DNA of 64,000 bases from Trichodelitschia bisporula (Eukaryota; Ascomycota; Dothideomycetes; Phaeotrichales; Phaeotrichaceae): the NCBI GenBank assembly GCA_010356995.1, contig ML996690.1, forward strand, positions 1,481,813 through 1,545,812. Reading direction: 5' to 3'. Positions 35,420 to 48,325 of the stretch are shown piece after piece. The notes below the pieces were generated by a model. The model made no database searches and was not told the origin of the DNA. It was given only the letters and a program-made list of their open reading frames with translations. The translations under genes were made by a program, and so were the position numbers. The stretch's first letter is position 1, and each line of letters opens with the position of its first letter.

Positions 35420-37171
35420 CTAGCTCTTGATCAGCAGACTCGACCCGTCCATCTCCTCAGGTTGACCCAGCCCCATGGCCGCCAGGACAGTCGGAGCGAC
35501 ATCTCCCAGAACACCATCCGTTTTCTTCAGGCTCCAGCCTGCAGGAGCATTCGCCATGACGAAGGGAACCTTGTTCGTGGTGTGCGATGTCTTGGGCGTC
35601 CCCTCACTGTTCAGCATCTCCTCGGCGTTGCCGTGGTCAGCAGTGATGAAGAGCAGATAGCCGGCCTCCTTGCACGCGTCGAAGACCTTGCCGATGGCGC
35701 GGTCCGTCTCCGCCACGCCCTTGATGGCAGCTTCGTACACACCCGTGTGGCCCACCATGTCCGGTGGCGCGAAGTTGTTCATGATGAACTCGTGCTTGCC
35801 CTCGCGAATGCGCTCCGCCATCTTCTCCGCCACCTGCATGGCGCTCATCTCAGGCTGCAGGTCGTACGTGGCGACGCGCGGTGACTGGATAAGGTCACGC
35901 TCCTCGTTGTCAAACTGCTTCTCCACTCCACCGTTGAAAAAAAAGGTAACATGCGCGTATTTCTCCGTCTCAGCAATGTGGCATTGCTTGACATCGTTCT
36001 TGGCCAACCATTCAGCGAGCACGTTACCCATGTGCTGCGGCGGGAAAGCAATGAGGAAGGGGAACTTGGTGTTGTACTGCGTCATGGTCGTCAGGTGAAG
36101 GTTCTTGGGGTATGAGAAGTCTGGTGTGGGAGAGCGGTCGAAGTCGCCGAGAAGCTGGGTAATCTCGCGAACGCGGTCCGAGCGGTAGTTGAAGAAAAAG
36201 AGAGTGTCATCATCTGGACTGTGATCAGCATTCTCTGCTCCTACCAAGCACAGTTGGGAAGCAGATGTAAAGCGTACCCTGTAAGCGGCGTTCCTGACCG
36301 CCGACGATGATGGGCTTCAGAAATTCGTCCGTCTCGCCCTTTTCGTACCGCTCGCGGACCGTGCTGACGGGATCGGAGCTGTCCTCGCCTTCGCCGTGCA
36401 CGAGACCTTTCAGGGCAATCTCGACGCGGTCCCAGCGCTTGTCACGGTCCATGGCGAAGTAGCGACCCACCACAGTGGCAATTTTGCCAATCCCAAGCTC
36501 CTCGGTGTACTTGACCAGCTCCTCAAGATGTCCCGCGCCGGATTTCGGGTCGGTGTCACGGCCATCGCCAAAGAAGTGGATGAACACATTCGGGACGCCA
36601 ATCTCCTTCGCTACCCTCAACAGTGCAAAGAGATGCTTGATATGCGAGTGCTGGAAATGCCTGTTAGCTCGACAACCAGTTGCATCGGGATTCAGCGCGC
36701 AGCGCATATTGTGCAACTCACCACACCGCCATCGGAAACCAGACCTAGCAGGTGCAAGCGACCGTTACCGGCTTTAGCGTGCTCGAAGCTCTTGCCGATG
36801 TTCTCAATCTTGTTCAAGACTCCCTTCTTGATGGTCATGTCGATGCGAACGACATCCTGCCACACGACACGGCCGGCACCAATGTTGAGATGCCCCACCT
36901 CGCTGTTGCCCATCAGGCCGTCCGGCAGGCCGACGGCGTTGGACGACGCCTCGAGCTCCGTATATCCCTGGGCCGTCTTGGAGTCCGACGCAGCGAAGGA
37001 GTCCATGTGGGGGGTATCAGCGGCCAAAATGGCATCGCCTTCCTTTGGCGAATTCTCGCCAGCCACGCCCCAACCGTCGATGACGACTTAAGCGGGTAAG
37101 CCAACTACGTGAAGTCCGCTGGAAGAAGAGTGAAGCTTACTGAGCGCCGCTTTGTGGTCTACTTTGCCCAT
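35420..37171 (-). CDS. Cofactor-independent phosphoglycerate mutase (iPGM)
   Basis: Interconverts 3- and 2-phosphoglycerate using Mn and a phosphoserine intermediate. Exons are 37141-37171, 36722-37086, 36278-36650 and 35420-36213, giving 520 residues. The first exon encodes MGKVDHKAAL and joins to IVIDGWGV. The catalytic Ser lies in GLMGNSEVGHLNIGAGR. Other blocks are HSHIKHLFALL, IHFFGDGRDTDP, DDTLFFFNYRSDR, NFAPPDMVGHTG and FITADHGNAEEM (metal ligands). This is the GpmI type used by filamentous fungi, unlike the cofactor-dependent enzyme of budding yeast. The last exon ends next to the WD40 array remnant. Confidence 0.93.
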
Positions 37172-37818
37172 GATTGCGAGGTCTACTGCGGGGGTCCAGC
37201 GGGTGGAATTGAAGAAAGTTCTAGGATGGATGTACGAGGAGAATCAATTGCGCAGCAGAGAAGTGCGAGTCTTGGGATGGGAGAATTGGGGCTTTTGGTG
37301 GAGAGGAAGAAGAAAATTGCGGTATTTGGCAGACTAGCTTGCCAGTGACGGTTCAGATAGTTGTGAGGAGTGTAATGGTGGGGGGGGCAGAGGGGTGTTT
37401 AGGAGAAGAGATTATCGGACGGAGTCGGATTGCTTTTTCGAGCTCTGGCCTTGCTCGGTGACGTGGGGCGAGCCTTGAGCGGAGCTGGGAGGAGGGGTAA
37501 TTATAGGGAGCGCATACCTCCGTATTCTGGATAGCAGTGTTCTCGTTGGGAACTCCGACCTGATCAGCCTCTGTAAGCATCCGGAGCGCGCTTGATGCGG
37601 GTGATGCGCGCATGGCGGCTGATACGGTTAGCGGTGCTGCGCCACACCAGATTGGCGCCTTGGCTCTGAGTGGCTTTGAGAGGGCACCTGCGAGCCACTC
37701 ATCGACGACGGCATACGGAGTAGTTCACCATCGTCAACCTTCACAAAAAGTTACCGCACTACCTCTCATAACCTTCATCAGCCTCCACCGCCAATCGGGC
37801 CCTCAATCTTGGTCGCCA

Positions 37819-40089
37819 ATGTCGTCATTTGGCAGCTCTGTTATCAGTATTGTTCCTTTAGGCGCATCCCTTTAGGCATCTTGCTAATCTTTCGCAGACA
37901 AGACCGGCAAGAAGGTTGCGCCCAAGGCTCCAGCCCGCCGCCGTGTTGCGCCGCCCGCTGCCTCAAAGCCAGTCACGGAGACAGCAAAGGGCACTGAAGA
38001 GCCGCAAGCACAGTCAAACGACATCAGTGGAAGTGTTGCCACAGATCCCATCGTCACAGCGGTTACGAGAACTCAAAATGTAGTCACCGTCGGCGCGCAG
38101 TCTAGCGCAGCGTCTCCGGGAAATCTCATTCCTGAATGCAGCACGCCCAACCAAATCGGCACGTCGGTGTCCTTAGCCTCAGGTTCGGCGCCTCGACCAA
38201 CTCCTCCAACGTCTATTCCCTCGCCTAGTAGCCCGGAACTGTCCCCAAAGCGGCGGAGAATCGCGGATGTCACAATTCCGATCCCCGCCATTTCACGCAC
38301 AGTAGCTGTTTCGGTGCCAGCTAGAGAAGAGCTGCATGTTGCTGTTCCAAGTGCTGTCAGCCGCGGTACAGCAAGCGATGTCGCCGCTCCCGACTCTGAC
38401 ATCTCCCCGGCAGCAGCTCCCACTCCTGCTGCCGATTCTTCTACTGTCGCAGAGGAGTCAGCCATTTCCGCTTCGGTGAATGCGCAAGCAGCTACCACCG
38501 CCCCCCATGTCCTGAATCAATCCGAGGAACCTCAGCCACAGGCAGCATCGCAATGTGTAAATGTCGATCCTGCAGCCCCGTCTACGGATACGTCTGAAAA
38601 TGCTGGTACTGCGGACGGCCACTCCCAAAACGAGCCGCCTTCCACTGCTGCCAGAGGCAAGCGCAAAACAGGCACGATAACCGATAAGAGAGCTCCGACC
38701 GCTCCGGCGCGAAGAAATGCAAGGAATTCCACCACCCAGCCCGACGCTACGTCTGGTGATGACCAATCCGTCGAACCGTCTAGCCAGGCTCCTCCCGCGA
38801 AAAAGGCCAGGAAGCCCCGGAAAGACAAGGGGCAGAAACGCACAGCAACGGACGCGCCTGATGCGATAGGCGCCTCTTCAAATGATGCGTCCGCAGAGGC
38901 GACTGAAAACTCAGAACGTCCTGGAGGCTCGGCGCGGTTAGCAAATGCCGTAAAGCGCAAGCGTAAGGCGATGGCAAGGGCTGCAGCGCTGCAGGGCACG
39001 ACCCCCGTCGAAAATGATACTGCGTATGCAGACGAAGCTGCAGTCGACTCACAGACGGACTTGGACGAAGACTCTCAGCCGAAACGACGCCGCGGAAAGC
39101 GTGCTACAACCCCCGAAGGGGCTGAAGACATGACCATCGAGCCGGAAACAGTGATGATGTTTGACATTGCCGGACGCGACCTTCGTATGGGCATGCCGAG
39201 CGAGCGCGAGAAGCAGATGCAGCAGATCGACTGGGAAGAGGTCAAGAAACGGCGCAAGGAGGAAGAACGGCGCATGGCATTTTCTCGGGGACGCAAAGAC
39301 GATGAAGATGCAGATGAGGCCGCTGGCAATGACGGCGCTGCCGGCGGCGAGGACGGAGAGGAGGTTGATTTGGACGAGCAGCTCCGCAGGACAGTGCAGG
39401 CCAATCGCAAAAGGCAACAGGCACTTAGAATCCGGCTGGTCAACGGCCAACACGAGATTGATGAAGACAGCCGGGTGGTCGACCGTCATGCCATGGTGGA
39501 CGAGGAAATTGAGTTGCTGGAAGAGGTTGAAGAGGACGACTTGACCAAGCACTTCAACGTGCAGACATACGTCAACATGCGCCGACGCGTACCTGAGGAG
39601 AGAGTCCGCACCAACGAGCGCTGGACGGACACAGCGACGGACAAGTTCTACGCAGCACTTTCACAATTTGGGTGCGACTTCATGATCATCAGCCAGCTGT
39701 TCCCCGGACGCACACGACGCCAGGTTAAGGCAAAATTTGTCCGCGAAGAGCGTGCCGACCCAGAGCGTGTGCGCGAGGCGCTGCAGGGCCATGCGGGCGC
39801 TCCGGACGACGAGCGGTGGAGCCTCGATCTGTTTTCTCGCGAGACGGGCATGAAGCTGCGCGATCCGCGCGAGCTGGAGGATGAGCTGCGGCGTGAGCGC
39901 GAGTCGAAGCAGCAAGAGATTGAAGAGGCACGCAAGACGCGTGTGGAAATGGAGCGGCAGATGCGTCTTGCGGGGTTTGGGGCCGATGGCGAGGGCACCG
40001 AGCAAGGACGCAAGAAGAAGCGCGGCAGGGACAAGGGAGCTGCAGCTGGTGGGCAGGAGGTGGAGGTACTTGAGGAATTCAGCGACTAA
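37819..40089 (+). CDS. BDP1: TFIIIB subunit B'' (Bdp1)
   Basis: RNA polymerase III initiation factor that locks TFIIIB on DNA. Exons are 37819-37846 and 37898-40089, giving 739 residues. The nine-codon first exon joins across a 51-nt intron to give MSSFGSSVINKTGKK, the usual fungal Bdp1 opening. The N-terminal half is disordered and Ala/Pro/Ser-rich with basic patches. The conserved core begins near residue 570: RTNERWTDTATDKFYAALSQ, then FGCDFMIISQLFPGRTRRQVK, the SANT domain. A charged coiled-coil-like tail (RERESKQQEIEEARK) follows. No other open frame with a domain competes in this interval. Confidence 0.92.
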
Positions 40090-41514
40090 TGGCGGCATGT
40101 CATGGACAGTGGGTGATGAGAAGATGACTATGAACAGGCCGATGCCACCGCTATGGAGGCATTTCAGTGACTAGAGTCATGATACCTGTCATTCAAGTGT
40201 GCTACGTTTGCGATTTTGTGGAGCTCTCTTAAGCGGTGGCTGCCTTCTCGTTGGTCGCTACACTGGAGCTTCGATTGCCTCCTCTGGTACTGGGTCCCGC
40301 CGAAGCTTTGCCTAACGTTTAGGGAATGCGTGGGCGGGCCGGGTCCTCTTGTGCGGACTCCTAGACTCGCTGACATGCCGGCTCTGCGCAATAGAACACT
40401 GGACTCGGGCCGGGGAGGAGGGCGGAAAGACGGCAAGGGTGATGAGGCTGAACGAGGTCGGCGACCACATACGGCGTCGGTGAGCACTTTGACCAGGGGC
40501 ACGGGCGGTCAAAGATGATCAGGCTGGGAGGGGAATTGTCGTATTTAGGTGGGCCAGCCAGGTGTTCTCAGGTTAAGGGCAGCACTGCTCTCACTTCTTG
40601 CACGATACTGTAGGCCAGATCTTTCTTCGGGTGTTCCTTGCTAACACTATGCTAGGGTTGCTCCGGATCCTCATCAGCATCTTGGCTTGTTGTTACCATA
40701 ACTGAGCCCTACCACAGTACAATATTCATCGGCTCGGCACAATGGACTTCGTTTGGCACTGTTGTTTCTGTCTCCGGTACTTCCACATATGTCTGGGCAG
40801 CACCTGCACCTCCTGCAGCCATATCAGGTGCGAGGGTTGTCAAGTGTCTGCTAGTGACCCTGCTGGTGGCAATACGGCCGGTCAGTAGAGAAAGGATGGC
40901 GGGGGGGTGGGAGGGTCAAGCGCAAGCAAGTCACATATCAACCGACGACGATTCCTACTTATCATTGCCGGCATGTCACCAGCTTCTTTTCTCCCACACC
41001 CAGGCGCCGCAAAGGCGGCAGCCAGATGCTCAAGGACAATGCAGGAAAGCTCCATGATCTGCTCTGCCCCACGTCACGCCCTTATCAACGGCACTTCATG
41101 GGGGTGGGATAAAAGTGCTCTCTGCCAGTTGCCTACAGTGGTTGACCACAGTATTAGTTCAATTAACACGCCACTTACATAGCATCCCACGCCAGAAAAG
41201 CAATTGAGAGAAGAGAAAAAAAAGAGTCGGCTGCTGATCGGAAAAGGCCGCTTGCTTATTCCTTTTCCGACCGAAAGTCTCTGGTCCGATGCCAAGCAAG
41301 ACCGCGGGGCACGAAAACGGAGTGGTGACGGTGTTTCCCCTCCTCTCCCCTCCCCCAATGCCCCACCAGCTTTCCCTTCTGAACCTTGCACCTCTTTTTG
41401 CAGACCACACTGCAATCCAACAATCTCCAACCATCTCCAAACCTATACACTTCCATCCACCTTGATAGTTCAGATACCATACCCAGAGAACAAAAATCCA
41501 AAGACATTGCCAAT
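40090..41514. other. Intergenic region upstream of TPI1
   Basis: 1.4 kb without a supported gene. The last 200 bp before TPI1 are C/T-rich with CCATCTCCAAACC-type tracts, as expected for a strongly expressed fungal promoter. The rest holds only short ORFs without domains. Confidence 0.5.
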
Positions 41515-42466
<952 letters not shown>

Positions 42467-42976
42467 CTACATGGCAGTGAAAGTGCCATCCCGGCCAATT
42501 TGTAAAGGGTACATGTAGAAGGGAATGGGCGCACAAAATTGAAATGTACTGTGGACAAGAGACACGAATTTATTCTCCAGGTCTAGACTGACTCGAAGCC
42601 CACTCGGCCAGCTCTGGTCGAATGAAAGCTTTCCAGACATGCTTCCGATGCGGTGATTCCGTCTATGGCATTTGACCGCCCCGCCGCGCGATGGGCGAGT
42701 CATATCTTACAGTCTGTTTGATTGGGAGCGTCAGTTCAGCTGTTTGGCGCTGGTGAGCCTTTCCATCTGCTTCAGGCAGCAGTCGAGCATCATGCAAAGC
42801 AAGGACCAAACTCCCTATGTTGTGATGTCTCAACAGACTTGCCAACAGCTCTCTTGAGCTTCCCACTTAAACCGCGAGCGCTCAGCTTCCCGAGCGATCT
42901 ACCTCGTCAGTGCTCAAGCGGGGTTGCCATTGTGTCAATTTGTCCGACAATTGCCAAAAGGAATTCCGCCTGAGCA

Positions 42977-44560
42977 TCATGTCCTAGACGACCCAGCAAC
43001 GGAGCCGGGCGCTTTGGGTGCTACCCTCTGGCCAGATTTTACGTCCTTCTGGGCCGCCAGTCTCCGCTTCGCAATATAGTCTTTGACCTGGTCGATGCGT
43101 GTGACGAAAAAGCAGCGCTTCTCATCCTTCTTCCAGACCAACACGCCGAGGCTCTCAGCGTAGCGGCACACATCTTCATACTCGGGAAAGTTCGAAAAGT
43201 TGGCGAGCAGGAAGCCGCTGTTGGCCTCCATGCGGTCGCCCTGAATCTGCCAAAGGCGAATCTGGTCGACAACCGTGGGCGGCAGCACGGGCGGCGCGTG
43301 CTTGTACATTTGGGGGTGCGCGTGGGTCTGCAGATAGGAGATTATCTGGTCCGCCGTGATGCCTAAGTTGATGGCGCGCTGCACCGACTCCTTGGTCAGC
43401 TTGCCGGCGACCATGTCGGGGAAGCGCATTTTTAGCCGGGCAAAGAGGTCCAGCACGGCGATTTGGAGGAGCGAGGATGTGTAGGCGTAGATGCGGTGGT
43501 TTGTTTCCACGATGATGTAGCCCTTGCCGGCACCGGCGCCGGCGGCCTGGGCTGTGGTAACGGGTCCGGAGGGGGTGGACTTCACCGAAGTGGCGAGGAG
43601 GGCGCCGGCATCGGAGGTGAGGGTGGTGGCAAGCCTGGTCGGGTAGAAGCGCGACTGGTCGTCGGCGTGGCGATACACGAGGCCGAAATTGTTGAGGTCG
43701 TCGAGCATGGTCATCTGCGTTGGGGTCAGCGACGCGGTGCTGTAGTCCATGCCGAGCTCTAGGCTGCCGAGCATGAAGAGGAACGACAGCATCTCAACGG
43801 GCTCCATGTGTAAGGCCAACGCGTTCTCCAGATACACGATCAACAGGCTCCACACCTGAGCATTGGCTTCCTGCAGAAGGAAGGTGAAGCCCTCTTTGGT
43901 GATGGTGGCCCGTTCGTTTCGGATTGTGACGAACTGTCCGACCTCGAGCAGGGACTTGGTGCCGGTACTGATGATGTCCGCCTGTCCTAGTCCTTTACCC
44001 GTGCTACCGACCATGTAGTAAAGGATTGCTTCCCACCGGCGCCTCGCATGGCCGTCAAGGTCCTCGACAGTCATCCTGTTAGGGTCCCGTGTGGTGCATG
44101 GCACGCCAAACGAGCGATGGTTGCCCTGGCCGGTCAGTGCCTCACGCAGAGAGCTGGCGAAGCTGCTGCTGAGCTTATAGGCACGCGGAGCGGCGGGCTC
44201 TGGCACGACCTGGACGATGTGGAGGCGTTTGAGCGTACTTATGGATTCGTCAAGCTCTCTGGCTCTGTCAGTCATCCTCCGCGCACCGCCGCATCGAGGG
44301 GAGTACTTGCACTTGCGACTCAGGGCGGATCCAGGCAAAGAGATCGGACTCGAGGATGGGTTGCGGCATGTAGAGGAGGGCCATGACTATTGTCTTCGCT
44401 GCTAGACATCAGCTTCGGACTGATGCACCGGGAATGTGGAGGTACCTAAGTGAGGCAGCATGCGGCGGAGGACGGCGAGGACAGCGGAAGGCTGCCTGTA
44501 TAGACGTGTGTAAGCCATACCTGGCTGTTGCTGCAGGTAGTCAAACAGTGTGGACGACAT
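42977..44560 (-). CDS. TFB2: TFIIH subunit p52 (Tfb2)
   Basis: Core TFIIH subunit in transcription initiation and nucleotide excision repair; it anchors the XPB-type helicase. Exons are 44446-44560, 44307-44401 and 42977-44254, giving about 495 residues (513 in yeast). It opens MSSTLFDYLQQQPG, then TRLYRQPSAVLAVLRRMLPHLAKTIVMALLY. The central region has VEDLDGHARRRWEAILYYMVGS and the C-terminal region QIRLWQIQGDRMEANSGFLLANF and VLVWKKDEKRCFFV, all Tfb2 blocks. The junction of exons 2 and 3 is the weakest; donor at 44306 and acceptor at 44255 were chosen because they restore the expected spacing before LDESISTLKRLHIV. Confidence 0.9.
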
Positions 44561-44661
44561 GGCTGCGGTGGTGGTGTTGTTATAATAATCGTGAAGGCCG
44601 GCCTCGACGCGTCAGCGATCGGCGCCGCTCCCTTTAACTACGTAGTACGGCACTGCACGGG

Positions 44662-44743
44662 CTAAGGGCCACCCGAAAAGAACTTATGGCCGGCCTCCCT
44701 CGGAACCTTTGCGTACGGGACGGCCACGACATTTTCCAGAGGG
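44662..44743. repeat. Short palindromic MITE-like element, copy 3
   Basis: About 82 bp. Left arm: AAGGGCCACCCGAAAAGA (44664-44681), then ACTTATGGCCGGCC. Right arm, inverted: GGAAAATGTCGTGGCCGTCC. The 18-base left end is an exact inverted match to bases in copy 4 (57502-57519). Confidence 0.55.
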
Positions 44744-45054
44744 ATCGGCGGCCCGGCCCCGCCAACGCTAAGCTTCGGGCACGAAAAGTTTACTACGGTA
44801 CGATGAACGCGGCCATCGAACGTCATCGGCTTCACGACAATTGTCACCACCACATTGAAGAGTGTGAGAGAAGCATCAAAGGCAATTGATAATCCGTAGT
44901 AAGTATTAGTCCGGGAGGGGAGGGGAATATCCCGTCCTTTTCTTCATGCAAAGCCACTTACAGATCCAGCGCCTTGACTGCCGTCACACCCACTGTCACC
45001 CCACCTTGCCCCGTCATCGCGACAAACCCGCTTCTCCACCACCTCTCCTTCGCC

Positions 45055-46758
45055 ATGAACAAAACAATTGGCGTCCTCGGTGGCGGCCAACTCGGGCGCA
45101 TGCTGGCTGAGTCTGCAAACAGACTCAACATCAAGCTCGTCGCGCTCGACAAGCCCGCCGCCCCAGCAAAGCAAATCACCGCACATGGCGCTCATGTCGA
45201 CGGGTCGTTCAAAGACCCCGCATCCATCCGCGCCCTCGCCTCAGCGGTCGACGTCCTGACAATTGAGATTGAGCATGTCGATGCCGTCGTGCTCGCCGAG
45301 GTCGAAGCAGCAGGCACACCTGTACACCCCGCTCCGAGCACCATCCGCCTCATCCAGGACAAATTCGAGCAAAAAAGGCACTTGCGCGCTGCGGGCATCG
45401 CCGTACCAGATTTCGTTGGCTTGGAATCGAATTCAATGGAGGAGCTTGCGCGAGTTGGCGACCTTCTTGGTTACCCCTACATGCTGAAGTCCCGCAAGGA
45501 AGCCTACGACGGTCGGGGCAACTTCCCCGTCTCGTCCCGCGACTCTATCCCCGCTGCGCAGGCTGCGCTCGCGGGCCGACCACTCTACGCCGAACGCTGG
45601 TGTCCCTTCGAATGCGAACTCGCTGTTATCGTTGTGCAGACCTCGACTGACACCCTGACCTACCCTGCTGTGGAGACTGTCCACGCCGACTCCATCTGCA
45701 AACTCGTCTATGCGCCCGCACGAAACATATCTACTGCAACCGCCGCCGCTGCGTCGGCTCTTGCCAGACGTGCCGTAGCCTCATTCTCGGGCCGTGGCAT
45801 TTTTGCCGTTGAGCTCTTCCTCCAGCCGAGCGGGGACTTGTTGGTCAATGAAATCGCTCCGCGCCCGCACAACTCCGGCCACTGGACCATCGAGGCCTGT
45901 CCTCTTAGCCAATTCGATGCCCACCTCCGTGCCGTCCTTGACCTCCCTCTCCCACCCTCTTCGCTCCTTCCCCGGGAGCCAGCCATCATGCTAAATATCC
46001 TCGGCGGGGCCGCATCCGGAGCGCACCTCGCCCTAGTCGACGCGGCTCTTGCCACTCCACGTTGCTCCGTACACCTCTACGGCAAAGGTCCCGGCACGCC
46101 GGGCCGTAAAATGGGTCACATTACGCTTACCGCTCCGTCTATGTCCGAGGCTTCGGCGCTCATGGCGCCGCTGGTGCACGTAGCGGACCAAATCGCCGCG
46201 CGTGTTGGCGCCGACGTCCCGCCGCCCTTGGCAGCCCCGGCGCCACTGGTCGCCGTGATTATGGGCTCAGACAGTGACCTGCCGACACTAGCGCCGTGCC
46301 TCGACCTCCTTGAGAAGCTCGATATCCCAGCCGACGCGCACGTCACGAGCGCCCACCGCACGCCCGCCGAAATGGCTTCGTTTGCATCTCGCGCCGCCCA
46401 GCGCGGATACAAGGTCATCATTGCGGCGGCGGGCGGCGCGGCGCACCTGCCCGGCATGGCGGCGGCATACACGCCTCTGCCGGTGATCGGCGTGCCGGTG
46501 AAGGGGAGCAGCACGGATGGAATGGACAGTTTGCTTAGCATCGTCCAGATGCCGCGTGGGGTCCCGGTTGCTACGGTTGCCATTGGGAATGGGGTTAACG
46601 CGGCGTTGTTGGCGGCGAGGATATTGGGCGTGCATGATGTGAGGGTGCGGGAGCGAGTGGAGCGGTATGCTAGTGAGGCGCATGCTGAAGTGCGGGGGAA
46701 GGAGGGACGGTTGGAGGGTATGGGGTGGCGGGAGTATCTCCAGGGGATGAAAAAATAG
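45055..46758 (+). CDS. ADE2: Phosphoribosylaminoimidazole carboxylase (fused PurK-PurE)
   Basis: Carboxylates AIR to CAIR in purine synthesis. Intronless, 567 residues (571 in yeast). Residues 1-390 form the ATP-grasp PurK-like part: IGVLGGGQLGRMLAESA, LKSRKEAYDGRGN, AERWCPFECELAV, NEIAPRPHNSGHWTIEAC. Residues about 400-567 form the PurE-like mutase: VAVIMGSDSDLPTL, VTSAHRTPAEM, IIAAAGGAAHLPGM and GVNAALLAARIL. This fusion is the normal fungal arrangement. An in-frame ATG lies 27 codons upstream (44974) but precedes the conserved start and has a weaker context. Confidence 0.96.
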   Translation: MNKTIGVLGGGQLGRMLAESANRLNIKLVALDKPAAPAKQITAHGAHVDGSFKDPASIRALASAVDVLTIEIEHVDAVVLAEVEAAGTPVHPAPSTIRLIQDKFEQKRHLRAAGIAVPDFVGLESNSMEELARVGDLLGYPYMLKSRKEAYDGRGNFPVSSRDSIPAAQAALAGRPLYAERWCPFECELAVIVVQTSTDTLTYPAVETVHADSICKLVYAPARNISTATAAAASALARRAVASFSGRGIFAVELFLQPSGDLLVNEIAPRPHNSGHWTIEACPLSQFDAHLRAVLDLPLPPSSLLPREPAIMLNILGGAASGAHLALVDAALATPRCSVHLYGKGPGTPGRKMGHITLTAPSMSEASALMAPLVHVADQIAARVGADVPPPLAAPAPLVAVIMGSDSDLPTLAPCLDLLEKLDIPADAHVTSAHRTPAEMASFASRAAQRGYKVIIAAAGGAAHLPGMAAAYTPLPVIGVPVKGSSTDGMDSLLSIVQMPRGVPVATVAIGNGVNAALLAARILGVHDVRVRERVERYASEAHAEVRGKEGRLEGMGWREYLQGMKK

Positions 46759-47401
46759 GTGAACCCTCGAGAATTACTTGCATCACGTTTGGAAGGCATT
46801 GTGTGTCTCGCTGATATGGATGAGCATAGCCCGTTTTTGTGTACTTTGTCGTTGCTTAAGTCACTGATTTAGCATCAAGGTACTCGTGCAGTTCATCCAT
46901 CAGCTCAAAGTCCTATGCGCAATGCAGGGCGATACACACAAGGGCTTCTCTCGCTTCAACGATAAAGTGTCCTGAGATTCATATATTGTACTTGGGATGC
47001 TGGCACACGATCTCGATTACTTTTAGACGACGTGAGGCTGAAAGGCCGGCACACCCGATGTTTCTCGGACTGAGAGCCAATATGAATATGCAACTCGCTA
47101 ATGTGCCTTGAGCGCCAGCCACTCCTCGAGCAACAAGGCTGAAGCCGAGGATACGGATGGACCGCGATGCCAACGCAGCCTCGCAGGGCCGGTTCTCCAT
47201 CTCTAGCCTAGGAAAAGCGTGAGGAGTACGGTAGAAAAAAAGAGACGCAAAACGGAGTGGCAATAAGGGACCCCTTGCCCTGCCTTCTTTAGCAAATCTC
47301 AACAGCGTGGTGTGACGGGAGCATCAATCAAGCGGGTACACATTAATCTACAAAATGTGACTGGGGTGAGCAGTACATCGCCACACTTCATCGCCACACG
47401 C

Positions 47402-48325
47402 TTAAGCCTCATCGTCAGCCCAGAGTCCGTTCGACTTCGGGATGCCGCCCTTGCCCTTCGGACTACCCTTTGCCGCACCAAGGCCACCCTTTGCACCCCC
47501 AAGGCCGCCCTTTGCACCCCCGAGACCGCCCTTTGCACCACCGGCACCTCCAAGGCCACCGAGACCACCGGCACCTCCAGGCATACCGCCAGAGGCACCT
47601 CCGAGTCCGCCGAGACCACCGGCGCCTGCAGGCGCGCCGCCAGGGGCACCACCAGCAGCGCTGGGAACACCGGTCATCTTCGGCAATTGTGCCAGGATCT
47701 CGGGCGGAATGGTGAAGGAGGCCTGGGTACCCTTGAGGATGGCAATAACCTGGTCAATGGCATTGTCCAGCATCTTGTCCATCTCCGCCTCGCTCGGCAT
47801 GGGCGGCAGGGTCACTCCCGCCGGCAGCTTGGGAGCGCTACCCTTGGAGCTGGGCGGGATTTGGGACGTGATGGCCTTGTTGAGGGCGCTGAACACCGGC
47901 TTCTCGCTTTTCAGCAGGTCGCCAATCTTGTCCACCTGGCCCGACCCCTTGATGATGTCCACCTTCGCCGAAATGTCCTGGAAGGTCTGGTTGAGGGCTT
48001 TGATAGTAGCCATGCCGGGCGTCAGCAAGCTCAGCGCGTCCGTGATGCCCTTGAAGGGCGGCGAGGCGGCCATCTTGGCTGACTGGGCCGACGTTACTTC
48101 ACCCAGGTGCTTGCCCTTAGCGACGATGACGTCGATTTGTGTCGCCGCGTTGCCCGCCGTCAGCGCTGCGATGGCAGCGTCCAACTCCTTGATAGCCGGG
48201 GTCAGAGCGGTCAGTGCGGTCTTGACGGCCGGTGCGTTGGCCTGAGTGAAGGTGTCGCGGCGCGCATGCTGGCCGGCAGCGACGAGCCCGGCCGTGGCGA
48301 GCGTGATCCATGTGGTAATATGCAT
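47402..48325 (-). CDS. HsbA-like secreted cell-surface protein with Gly-rich tail
   Basis: 307 residues. A signal peptide is likely at 1-18 (MHITTWITLATAGLVAAG). Residues about 25-210 resemble the hydrophobic surface binding protein A / cell-wall galactomannoprotein family: helical, Ala/Leu/Thr-rich, no cysteines. Features include VKTALTALTPAIKELDAAI and GSGQVDKIGDLLKSEKPVFSAL. The C-terminal 90 residues are Gly/Ala/Pro-rich, with near-perfect repeats GGAKGGLGGAKGGLG encoded by a 21-24-nt tandem array at about 47470-47640. HsbA of Aspergillus oryzae adsorbs to hydrophobic surfaces and recruits cutinase; a similar role is inferred only. The strong antisense frames here are shadows of the repeats. 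Confidence 0.75.
   Translation of the reverse strand: MHITTWITLATAGLVAAGQHARRDTFTQANAPAVKTALTALTPAIKELDAAIAALTAGNAATQIDVIVAKGKHLGEVTSAQSAKMAASPPFKGITDALSLLTPGMATIKALNQTFQDISAKVDIIKGSGQVDKIGDLLKSEKPVFSALNKAITSQIPPSSKGSAPKLPAGVTLPPMPSEAEMDKMLDNAIDQVIAILKGTQASFTIPPEILAQLPKMTGVPSAAGGAPGGAPAGAGGLGGLGGASGGMPGGAGGLGGLGGAGGAKGGLGGAKGGLGGAKGGLGAAKGSPKGKGGIPKSNGLWADDEA

Noticed and set aside
47312-48245. Long plus-strand ORFs of 256 and 267 codons
   Set aside because: Antisense shadows of the HsbA-like gene created by its Gly-rich repeat DNA.
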